Of a stretch of 64,000 nt of DNA, positions 56,824 through 64,000 are shown piece by piece; positions within the stretch are counted from its first letter, which is position 1, and every line of letters starts with the position of its first letter. The notes beneath the pieces are model-generated. The model was given only the letters and a program-made list of their open reading frames with translations. It searched no databases and was not told the origin of the DNA. A program made the translations under genes and the position numbers. The stretch is from Mesorhizobium sp. (GTDB taxonomy: Bacteria; Pseudomonadota; Alphaproteobacteria; Rhizobiales; Rhizobiaceae): the NCBI RefSeq assembly GCF_017306545.1, contig NZ_JAFKID010000005.1:38220-102219 (forward strand), in the 5' to 3' direction.

Positions 56824-57513
56824 TCAAAATCCCAGTTCGCCCTGCCCCTCGTCCATGGCGCTCACTACCTCGGCTGCAAGCGCGCGGGTGATGCGCGTCT
56901 GCTGCTCCAGTGCCGCCCTGTCGAGACGCTCCACCACGCGCATGGCCGTCGCCAGCGAGCGCTCGATGCGGCGCACCAGATAGTGCACGACATGCGGCTC
57001 GACCTCGACCTGGCGGTCCGAAAACAGCTTCGTCAGCACCCCGGCAAGCAGGAGATCGTCCGGCTCGTGGATCTCGACCGTCGCCGCGGCTTTCAAGCGC
57101 GAGGCGAGGTCGGGCAACGCCACGCCCCACGCCGAGGGAAAGCGGCGCGCCGTGAGCAGAAGCTGCGATCCGGCGCCGCGCACGGCATTGATGAGATGGA
57201 ACAGAGCCGGCTCGTCGATGCGTGCCGAATCGACATCGTCGATCAACACCGGGTGGCCGCCGATATCGCCCGCGATGGCGTCGATCGCCGAGGCGGGGAC
57301 CGACAGCGCCCCGGCGGCCTCGCGCCAGATCGCCCCAAGATGCGTCTTGCCGGCGCCGAACGGCCCCGCCAGCACCACGACGGGCGCCGGCCAGTCCGGC
57401 CAGCGATCCACCAGGGCAACGGCCTCGGCATTGGCCTGCGAGACGACGAGATCATCGCGCGAATGGCCGACGCCGTGACCGAGATCGAGCGGCAGCTGGC
57501 GTGGCTTCTGCAT
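56824..57513 (-). CDS. DnaA-related regulatory inactivation protein HdaA
   Basis: 229 residues. The N-terminus QLPLDLGHG (about 6-14) fits the beta-clamp binding motif of Hda, and GPFGAGKTHLGAIW (50-63) is Walker A, followed by LIDDVDSARID as Walker B. It has the AAA+ half of DnaA but not the DNA-binding domain. With the sliding clamp it makes DnaA hydrolyse ATP after initiation, limiting replication. It follows the permease gene with an 8-bp gap. Confidence 0.9.
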   Translation of the reverse strand: MQKPRQLPLDLGHGVGHSRDDLVVSQANAEAVALVDRWPDWPAPVVVLAGPFGAGKTHLGAIWREAAGALSVPASAIDAIAGDIGGHPVLIDDVDSARIDEPALFHLINAVRGAGSQLLLTARRFPSAWGVALPDLASRLKAAATVEIHEPDDLLLAGVLTKLFSDRQVEVEPHVVHYLVRRIERSLATAMRVVERLDRAALEQQTRITRALAAEVVSAMDEGQGELGF

Positions 57514-57521
57514 GGTCCGCG

Positions 57522-58694
57522 TCACTTGGCTTTCCGCACCCGATCGAGGCGGCGCGGCAGCGGTGGCGGCGGCGCGGGATCGTGCCCCTTGTAGAGCGGC
57601 GATTCCAGGTAGCGGGAAATCGCGAAGCGCACCAGCACCGCGATCGCCGCCGCCGCCGGCACCGCCACCAGCAGCCCGACGAAACCGAACAGCGCGCCGA
57701 AGGCGAACAGGGCGAACATCAGCCAGACCGGATGCAGGCCGACGCTTTTGCCCACCAGCTTGGGCGACAGGATGTTGCCCTCGATGAACTGGCCGACGAA
57801 GAAAACGGCCGCGACCGCGACCACCATCCCCCAGTTGGGCCAGAACTGGACGAAGGCGACGCCGACGGCCAACACCAGCCCGGTCAGCGAGCCGACATAG
57901 GGAATGAAGGAAATGAGGCCGGCGAAAAGCCCGATCAGGATGGCGAAGTTCAGCCCGGTCAGCGTCAGCCCGATGGCGTACATGGCGCCGAGCACCAGGC
58001 ACAGCGTGCCCTGCCCGCGCACGAAGCCGGCGGTTGCCGTATTGATGTCGGCGGCGATCTGGCGCACCGTGCGGACATGGTCGCGCGGCACCCAGTTGTC
58101 GACGGTCGCGACCATGCGGTCCCAGTCGAGCAGCATGTAGAAGGCGACGACCGGCGTCACCACGAACAGGCTGACGATCGACACGAGCGCCTTGCCCGAA
58201 TTCCAGATCGATTCGAACACGGTGGTGAGCAGGCCGAAGCCCGACGTCAGCAGCGAATTCAGCCCTTCGCGCAGATTGGCCGGATCGACGCCGAATTTCT
58301 CTTTGAGCCACTGCGGGTCGAAACTGGTGATCAGGGCCTGCAACCGCGTCAGGTAGTCCGGCAGCTTGCCGGCGAAATCCGCCATCTGCGAGGCCAGCAC
58401 CGGAACGAGAATGACGAAGGCGAGCACCAGGACGATGATGAAAGCGAACAGGATGACGACGGTCGCCATGACGCGCGACAGGCCGAGCCGCTCCAGCCGG
58501 TCGGCCACCGGGTCGAGGAAATAGGCCAGCACCATACCCGCCACGAACGGCAGCAGGATATCGCTGAAGACGTAGAGGAACACCGCCAGCACCACGGCGC
58601 TGGCCAGCCAGAAGCGGAACTGCCGCCGAAAAGCGGCCGATACGGCCGCTTCGGCCGCCTGTTGCTCAGTTGCCGGAGTGGGTGCCTTCGCCAT
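57522..58694 (-). CDS. AI-2E family (PerM) transporter
   Basis: 390 residues with seven to eight membrane segments and a large periplasmic-type loop between helices 3 and 4. The FLDPVADRLERLGLSR and later FVGQFIEGNILSPKLVGKSV segments are typical of the TqsA/PerM family. Members export signalling molecules or act as pump-like permeases; the natural substrate is unknown. The gene starts 29 bp before the stop of the CDP-alcohol phosphotransferase gene and shares the operon with hdaA. Confidence 0.88.
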   Translation of the reverse strand: MAKAPTPATEQQAAEAAVSAAFRRQFRFWLASAVVLAVFLYVFSDILLPFVAGMVLAYFLDPVADRLERLGLSRVMATVVILFAFIIVLVLAFVILVPVLASQMADFAGKLPDYLTRLQALITSFDPQWLKEKFGVDPANLREGLNSLLTSGFGLLTTVFESIWNSGKALVSIVSLFVVTPVVAFYMLLDWDRMVATVDNWVPRDHVRTVRQIAADINTATAGFVRGQGTLCLVLGAMYAIGLTLTGLNFAILIGLFAGLISFIPYVGSLTGLVLAVGVAFVQFWPNWGMVVAVAAVFFVGQFIEGNILSPKLVGKSVGLHPVWLMFALFAFGALFGFVGLLVAVPAAAAIAVLVRFAISRYLESPLYKGHDPAPPPPLPRRLDRVRKAK

Positions 58695-59223
58695 ATCCGC
58701 TCATATGTTTCAACCAGGCGACGAGATAGGCCGCCGCCGAAGCCACGGTCAAGAGGCCCGACAGCAAGACCAGCCCCTGCCCGAGCCATCCGAGGTCGAA
58801 GCCGAAGGTCAGTTCGGCCAGCACTTCGGCCGCCAGCACGATCTGTACGGCCGTGTTGGCCTTCGATACCAGCAGCGGCTTCACCTCCACCGGATGACCC
58901 ATGACGGTGGACAGGAGCACCCCGCAGACGATCAGCGCATCGCGCGAGACGACCGCCACCACCAGCCACAGCGGCAACTGCCCGCCGATGCCGAGGACGA
59001 CGAAGACGCTGACCAGCAGGACCTTGTCGGCCATCGGGTCGAGATAGGCGCCGAGCGTGGAGCGCTGGTTGAACTGGCGGGCGATGAAGCCGTCGACGCC
59101 GTCCGAGACGCCGGCAACCACAAAGCCGAAGAAGGCCCATTCCCAGCGCGATTGCAGCATGGCCAAGACCACCGCCGGCACCAGCAGCAAGCGCAGGATG
59201 GTAATCAGGTTAGGGATAGTCAC
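58666..59223 (-). CDS. CDP-alcohol phosphatidyltransferase
   Basis: About 185 residues; the start is a GTG at 59223 or a TTG at 59226, both without a good binding site. The diagnostic active site is [27 protein letters not shown], where the eight conserved residues D-G-x2-AR-x8-G-x3-D-x3-D are all present. Six membrane helices follow the family pattern. It makes a phospholipid head group (cardiolipin-type or phosphatidylglycerolphosphate); the exact product is not determined. Its stop overlaps the start of the permease gene by 29 bp. Confidence 0.88.
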   Translation of the reverse strand: MTIPNLITILRLLLVPAVVLAMLQSRWEWAFFGFVVAGVSDGVDGFIARQFNQRSTLGAYLDPMADKVLLVSVFVVLGIGGQLPLWLVVAVVSRDALIVCGVLLSTVMGHPVEVKPLLVSKANTAVQIVLAAEVLAELTFGFDLGWLGQGLVLLSGLLTVASAAAYLVAWLKHMSGYGEGTHSGN

Positions 59224-59411
59224 CAAGGAGCGGCCACCCAGGGTCAGGACCTTTCGCTATAAATGGGCGAAGACCGTGGCGAGTGCAATGGGCCGCGCCT
59301 CCCCGCTATCCACGGTTTTGGCAACGGCGGCGCCCTCACTTCTTGCGGCTCCTGCCGGTTCATGCGAAGACCCCGCTTCCAGAAAGACCCGCTTCCGGAC
59401 AGGGAACCGCC

Positions 59412-60470
59412 ATGGCAAGCAACGGGCTCACCTACGCCGAGGCAGGCGTCGATATCGACGCCGGCAACCTCATGGTGGAGAAGATCAAGCCGCTGGTGCG
59501 CGCCACGCGGCGGCCGGGCGCGGACGGCGAGATCGGCGGCTTCGGCGGCCTGTTCGATTTGAAGGCGGCCGGCTTTATCGATCCCGTCCTGGTCGCCGCC
59601 AACGATGGTGTCGGCACCAAGCTCAGGGTCGCCATCGAGGCCGGCAAGCACGACACGATCGGCATCGACCTTGTCGCCATGTGCGTCAACGACCTCGTCG
59701 TGCAGGGCGCCGAACCGCTGTTCTTCCTCGACTATTTCGCCACCGGCAAGCTCGACCCCGAGCAGGGCGTGGCGATCGTCTCCGGCATCGCGGAGGGTTG
59801 CCGGCAGGCCGGCTGCGCGCTGATCGGCGGCGAGACGGCCGAGATGCCCGGCATGTACCAGGAAAAGGACTACGATCTCGCCGGTTTCGCTGTGGGTGCC
59901 GCCGAGCGCGGGCAATTGCTGCCGACCGACGACATCGCCGAAGGCGACGTGTTGCTCGGCCTCGCCTCGTCGGGCGTCCATTCCAACGGGTTCTCGCTGG
60001 TGCGCCGCATCGTCGAGGCGAGCGGGCTGGCGTGGGACGCCAGGGCGCCGTTCGGTAGCGGCGAAACGCTGGCCGAGGCGCTTTTGGAGCCAACCCGCAT
60101 CTACGTGAAATCGATCCTCAAGGCGATCCGCAACACGCACGGCATCAAGGCGTTGGCCCACATCACCGGCGGCGGCTTTCCCGACAACATCCCGCGCGTG
60201 CTGCCGAAGGATTTCTCGGCCGAACTCGACCTCGGCGCGATCGACGTTCCGCCGGTTTTCTCGTGGCTCGCCAAGACGGGCGGCGTCGCGCCGGAAGAAA
60301 TGATGCGCACCTTCAACTGCGGCATCGGCATGGTCATCGCGGTCGCCTCGGGACAGGCGGCGCAGGTCGCGGCCGTCTTGCAGGAAGCCGGCGAGACGGT
60401 GACGCCGATCGGCCGCATCGTGCCCCGGCGCGACGCCGGCGTCATTTATCGCGGGAGCATCGGCCTATGA
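59412..60470 (+). CDS. purM: Phosphoribosylformylglycinamidine cyclo-ligase (AIR synthetase)
   Basis: 352 residues. Conserved segments are [18 protein letters not shown] (ATP-binding), [16 protein letters not shown] and [12 protein letters not shown]. It makes aminoimidazole ribotide in purine synthesis. The ATG at 59412 follows GGGAACCGCC; a longer in-frame start at 59283 has no binding site. purN overlaps its stop by four bases (ATGA), the usual pairing. Confidence 0.97.
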   Translation: MASNGLTYAEAGVDIDAGNLMVEKIKPLVRATRRPGADGEIGGFGGLFDLKAAGFIDPVLVAANDGVGTKLRVAIEAGKHDTIGIDLVAMCVNDLVVQGAEPLFFLDYFATGKLDPEQGVAIVSGIAEGCRQAGCALIGGETAEMPGMYQEKDYDLAGFAVGAAERGQLLPTDDIAEGDVLLGLASSGVHSNGFSLVRRIVEASGLAWDARAPFGSGETLAEALLEPTRIYVKSILKAIRNTHGIKALAHITGGGFPDNIPRVLPKDFSAELDLGAIDVPPVFSWLAKTGGVAPEEMMRTFNCGIGMVIAVASGQAAQVAAVLQEAGETVTPIGRIVPRRDAGVIYRGSIGL

Positions 60471-61174
60471 CGCGCAAGCGCACCGCCATCCTCATTTCCG
60501 GGCGCGGCTCCAACATGGCGGCGCTGATCGCGGCCGCCGCCGACCCTGCCTTTCCGGCCGAGATCGTCGGCGTCATTTCCGACAAGGCCGACGCACCCGG
60601 CCTCGGCATGGCGGCGGCGCGCGGCGTGCCTGTGCAAGTGGTGGCGCGCGGCGACTTCGCCGGCAAGGACGCCCATGACGCGGCGATCGACAAGGCCTTG
60701 AGGGACCTTGGCGCGGAGATCGTGGCGTTGGCCGGCTACATGCGCCTGCTGACCCAACCGTTCGTGCAGAAGTGGCAGGGCCGCATGATCAACATCCACC
60801 CTGCCCTGCTGCCGCTGTTCAAGGGATTGGACTCGCACAGGCGCGCCATCGAGGCCGGCATGCGCGTGCACGGCTGCACCGTCCATTTCGTCACACCGGA
60901 AATGGACGATGGCCCGATCATCGCGCAGGCGGCAGTACCCGTCATGCTGGGCGACGACGAAGCCGCACTCTCGGCGCGGGTCCTAAAGGCCGAACATCAA
61001 CTCTACCCGATGGCCCTGCGGCTGGTGACCGAGGGCAAGGCTCGCATGGAAGACGGCCGCGTCGTGTTTTCCGGCTTTGCTGATAATGGCGACAATGCCG
61101 CAACCACGATCGCCGCGCCGAACCCGCTGCGAGACGAGGTCGACCTGGAACAACTGGCCCGCATCACGCCGTAG
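60467..61174 (+). CDS. purN: Phosphoribosylglycinamide formyltransferase
   Basis: 235 residues. The catalytic set is [10 protein letters not shown] (His111) with Asn109, and MDDGPII (Asp147). [10 protein letters not shown] near the N-terminus binds GAR. It transfers formyl from 10-formyl-THF. It overlaps the stop of the convergent GGDEF-like gene by 11 bp at its 3' end. Confidence 0.96.
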   Translation: MTRKRTAILISGRGSNMAALIAAAADPAFPAEIVGVISDKADAPGLGMAAARGVPVQVVARGDFAGKDAHDAAIDKALRDLGAEIVALAGYMRLLTQPFVQKWQGRMINIHPALLPLFKGLDSHRRAIEAGMRVHGCTVHFVTPEMDDGPIIAQAAVPVMLGDDEAALSARVLKAEHQLYPMALRLVTEGKARMEDGRVVFSGFADNGDNAATTIAAPNPLRDEVDLEQLARITP

Positions 61175-61955
61175 GGCGCGCACCGTCGCCGGAGATATCG
61201 GCGGCCAGCGGGACGAGGCGAAAGCTGCTTGCGCCGCCAACGCCGGCCAGATCGACCTGTCCAGCCGCTGCCCTGAACAGGGCGTCGAATTCGACCTGTC
61301 GTTCGTAAAGCACGCCGCCGACGCGCACGACCAGCGGCTCCGACCGTTCGGCGGGAGTGAAATAGACCGCACTGACCGCCGACACGATGCGGTTGCCGAT
61401 CTCCTCGGCATCCTGTTCGGAGGCGCCCGCCAGGAAGACGCCGAAATCGGCCTCGCCGACGCGCCCGACCAGATCGTCCCGTCGCACCGAGTTCTTGATC
61501 GTGCCGGCGATGAGTCGTAGCGCCTCGTCCCTCCAACTCAGCCCGAAACGGGCGCCGACCGCCATCAGTCCCTCGACGTGAACGACAAGGAACGCACCGC
61601 CGCGGCCCATCGGACCGGCGGGCACATATTTGCGCCGCGTCTCCACCATTCCGGTGAACGCGCCGGAACGGAAACAATCGGTGACGGGATCGTACGCGGC
61701 CGACCGGTTCAGCCGCTGCCTGAGGCCGCGCACTTCCGCCAGTTTCATCCCGAGGGCGACAAACAGCGGGACGCCGACCAGCACCGGCACGGCAATCGCC
61801 GTGAACACTCCGCGCTCGAAAGCATCGAGCCGATCGCTGAACAGAAGCAGGTAGTTGAGCAGCAGCGAGAGGCCCACGCATGCCGCCACGCCAAGTGCCG
61901 TAAACGTGGCGATACCTCTCCAGTTGCGAAAATCGAATCCCGACGAACGATCCAT
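61164..61955 (-). CDS. Membrane-anchored degenerate GGDEF-domain protein
   Basis: 263 residues with two membrane helices (about 16-38 and 50-70) and a diguanylate-cyclase-like fold from about 85. The signature GGDEF is replaced: RVGEADFGVFL at about 166. Other conserved positions, such as DPVTDCFRSGAF for the usual DxLTGLxNRR, are also changed. It cannot make cyclic-di-GMP by the standard site; a regulatory or binding role is more likely (inference). No neighbouring gene gives a functional clue. Confidence 0.75.
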   Translation of the reverse strand: MDRSSGFDFRNWRGIATFTALGVAACVGLSLLLNYLLLFSDRLDAFERGVFTAIAVPVLVGVPLFVALGMKLAEVRGLRQRLNRSAAYDPVTDCFRSGAFTGMVETRRKYVPAGPMGRGGAFLVVHVEGLMAVGARFGLSWRDEALRLIAGTIKNSVRRDDLVGRVGEADFGVFLAGASEQDAEEIGNRIVSAVSAVYFTPAERSEPLVVRVGGVLYERQVEFDALFRAAAGQVDLAGVGGASSFRLVPLAADISGDGARPTA

Positions 61956-62094
61956 GCGGCGCCCCCTGCAAACGCGCCGATCATGTACCGGGGAGTCGTG
62001 CAGTCGCCCTTTCCAGAAAAGGAAGCTTTTGAACGATTCTCCGGAAAATTCGCAAGAATCGAAGGCCGGTCGCCCGTCGGGCCGGGCGACACGC

Positions 62095-63999
62095 CTAGTC
62101 AGCCACGCGCCGCACCCATACCTTGCTGTCGTGCACGGCCGCCCCGCTGTAGGGCGCCGGCGCGTCGGCGCCGGTCAGCACGTTGATGCCCTCGCCGCGC
62201 TCATGCGCACTGTTCGGCCATACGCCTTCGGCGATGACGACGCCGCGCTTCAAGCCGTCGAACAATTTCGCATGCAGCACCACCTCGCCGCGCCGGTTGC
62301 CGACCTCGACACGGCCCCCTTCCATGATGCCGAGCGCCGCAGCGTCTTCCGAATGAATGAGCAGCGAGGGCCGCACCTCCTTTTCCTTCGACACCGGCGT
62401 CTCGGTAAAGCTGGAATTGAGGAAATTGCGCGCCGGCGAGGTCGCCAGCCGGAACGGATGCTCGGCGTCCGCCACTTCGATCAGATCGACATGGTCGGGA
62501 AACTCAGGCAACCGGTCATACGGCCCGAACGCCTTGCCCATCACCTTCGGCGGCCGGTTCGGTGCGAAACCGCCGACCCATTCGGGCTTGAAGCGGTACT
62601 TGCCGTCCGGATGGCCGAAACCCTTGAGGAAATGCGCCTGCTCGAACGGCGGCTGCAAATCCACCCAGCGCTGCGCCTTGAGCGTGTCGAAGCTCAGGCC
62701 GCGCTTCGCCAGCATGATGTCGATGTGCTCGCGCTCCGTCAGGCCGAAGCCCGGCAGATGCGAAACACCCAGCCGCTTGCCCAGTTCCTCGATGACGAAG
62801 TGATTGGTCATCGGTCCTGGCGGCGGCTCGATCACCTTCGGTCCCAGCGTGACGTGCTGGTTGCCGCCGCCCTTGTAGATGTCGTCGTGCTCAAGGAACA
62901 TGGTGGCCGGCAGCACGACGTCTGCGAGTTTCGCCGTATCGGTCATGAACTGCTCGTGCACGCAGGTGAACAGGTCGTCGCGCAAAAAGCCTTGCTTCAC
63001 CAGCCGCTGCTGTGGCGCCACATTGGCCGGATTGGTGTTCTGGATCAGCATCGCCGTCACCGGCGGGCCGCCGAACAGCGCGTCCTCATGGTTCATCAGC
63101 ACCGGGCCGATGCGCGAATGATCGAGATAGCGAATTTTCGGGTCGCGCAGGCTCTGGCCTTCCAGCGTTCCGGTATCGAGCTTGAGGATACCGGAGTTGG
63201 AGTTGAAGGCGCCGCCGCCCTCATATTGCCAGCAGCCGGTGACGGCCGCGATGGAGAGCGCGGCGTGCATGTTGACCGGCCCGTTGCGCTGCCGTGAAAA
63301 ACCGTAACCGAGGCGGAAGAAGGTTTTCTTCGTCGTGCCGACGAGATTGGCGAAGGCTTCGATCTCGGCGATGGACAGGCCGGTGATGGCGGACGCCCAC
63401 TCCGGCGTCTTGTCCTTCAGGTGCGCTTCCAGCCCCTTCGGATCGTCGGTGTATTTTTCGAGGTAAGGCCTGTCCGCCAACCCGTCGCGGAACAGAATGT
63501 GCATGACCGCGCAGGCCAGCGCCCCGTCCGTGCCGGGCTTCAGCACCAGCCCCATGTCGGCCTGCTTGACGGTGGCGTTCTCGTAGATGTCGATGGCGAC
63601 GATCTTCGCCCCGCGCTCCTTACGGGCGCGGATGGCATGCGTCATCACGTTGACCTGCGTGACGACGGCATTGGTGCCCCAGATCACCACGCAGTCCGAC
63701 TTCGCCATCTCGCGCGGGTCCGAACCGCGCAGCGAGCCGGTGCCCATGACATAGCCGGTCCAGGCGAGATTGGTGCAGATCGAGCCGAAGAAGCCGGAAT
63801 ACTTTTTCGCATGCCGCAACCGCTCGATTCCGTCGCGCTGCACCAGCCCCATCGTCCCGGCGTAGAAATACGGCCACACCGTCTCCGAGCCATACTTGGC
63901 TTCCGCCGCGTCGAATTTCTCCGCCACCAGGTCGAGCGCCGCTTCCCAGCTCGCTTCTTTCCACGTTCCCTCGCCCTTGGCGCCGGCGCGGACCAGCGG
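62095..63999 (-). CDS. Molybdopterin oxidoreductase, 5' end outside window
   Basis: At least 635 residues, cut at the window edge; the frame remains open to the last complete codon. The N-terminal part shows the molybdopterin-domain segment GSLRGSDPREMAKSDCVVIW and KRGAKIVAIDIYEN-like text, and the C-terminal part holds a cofactor-binding domain (GGRVEVGNRRGEVVLHAKL) with the final VWVRRVAD. It resembles formate dehydrogenase/nitrate reductase-family catalytic subunits. The N-terminal Fe-S cysteines and any selenocysteine-type active site lie outside the window, so the substrate is open. Confidence 0.85.
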   Translation of the reverse strand, partial: PLVRAGAKGEGTWKEASWEAALDLVAEKFDAAEAKYGSETVWPYFYAGTMGLVQRDGIERLRHAKKYSGFFGSICTNLAWTGYVMGTGSLRGSDPREMAKSDCVVIWGTNAVVTQVNVMTHAIRARKERGAKIVAIDIYENATVKQADMGLVLKPGTDGALACAVMHILFRDGLADRPYLEKYTDDPKGLEAHLKDKTPEWASAITGLSIAEIEAFANLVGTTKKTFFRLGYGFSRQRNGPVNMHAALSIAAVTGCWQYEGGGAFNSNSGILKLDTGTLEGQSLRDPKIRYLDHSRIGPVLMNHEDALFGGPPVTAMLIQNTNPANVAPQQRLVKQGFLRDDLFTCVHEQFMTDTAKLADVVLPATMFLEHDDIYKGGGNQHVTLGPKVIEPPPGPMTNHFVIEELGKRLGVSHLPGFGLTEREHIDIMLAKRGLSFDTLKAQRWVDLQPPFEQAHFLKGFGHPDGKYRFKPEWVGGFAPNRPPKVMGKAFGPYDRLPEFPDHVDLIEVADAEHPFRLATSPARNFLNSSFTETPVSKEKEVRPSLLIHSEDAAALGIMEGGRVEVGNRRGEVVLHAKLFDGLKRGVVIAEGVWPNSAHERGEGINVLTGADAPAPYSGAAVHDSKVWVRRVAD

Positions 64000-64000
64000 C

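Overview
The window is GC-rich, densely packed chromosomal DNA from an alphaproteobacterium of the order Hyphomicrobiales (Rhizobiales), most likely a Mesorhizobium/Phyllobacteriaceae-type organism. This is inferred from gene content and order: metC next to aapJQMP, the DUF4170-DUF374-waaA-lpxK lipopolysaccharide block, DUF2093 and DUF971 proteins, HdaA, a CIRCE-controlled groESL pair, and several short palindromic repeats of the kind scattered through rhizobial genomes. I see no transposase, integrase, phage, plasmid-transfer or CRISPR sequence, so this looks like core chromosome.

Layout: 0-5 kb has the end of an EAL protein, a MarR regulator divergent from a small membrane protein, an Old Yellow Enzyme-type N-demethylase candidate, queF and two paralogous secreted proteins. 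5-14 kb has mutL, a DMT exporter, a DUF2093 protein and a minus-strand run pmbA - inositol-phosphatase-like - DUF4170 - DUF374 acyltransferase - waaA - lpxK (outer-membrane Kdo/lipid A assembly). 14-22 kb has a VOC protein, a patatin, an M16 peptidase pair, rsmD, a pseudouridine synthase with very long disordered tails, tadA and a lipoprotein. 22-29 kb has ileS (carrying an in-frame palindromic repeat), a MipA/OmpV porin-like protein, hdeD, ribF and a HAD phosphatase. 29-36 kb has a degenerate EAL membrane protein, a TadG-like von Willebrand protein, a DUF2189 protein, tRNA-Val(CAC), an L,D-transpeptidase and a rhodanese. 36-43 kb has a hydrolase divergent from a MarR regulator over two matching palindromes, DUF971, moaA, groESL, csbD and fumC. 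43-49 kb has doxX, ppx-ppk, a CHCC zinc protein and an FAD monooxygenase. 49-56 kb has the aapJQMP general amino acid transporter, metC and a small secreted protein. 56-64 kb has tRNA-Arg(TCT), a complex I accessory subunit, tRNA-Pro(TGG) with an orphan tRNA 3' half, hdaA - AI-2E permease - CDP-alcohol phosphotransferase, purMN, a degenerate GGDEF protein and a molybdopterin oxidoreductase cut by the window end.

Most genes are housekeeping. Several minus-strand operons are translationally coupled through 1-nt TGATG/TAATG or 4-nt ATGA overlaps (waaA/lpxK, DUF374/waaA, the M16 pair, rluB/rsmD, ppk/ppx; also purM/purN on the plus strand). I did not find a clearly new multi-gene system. The most notable items are the repeat inserted in frame inside ileS, the paired palindromes at the second MarR gene (one covering its own start codon), the EAL and GGDEF pseudo-enzymes, the altered Fe-S ligand set in the demethylase-like protein, repeat sequence forming the C-terminus of the FAD monooxygenase, and the orphan tRNA 3' half.
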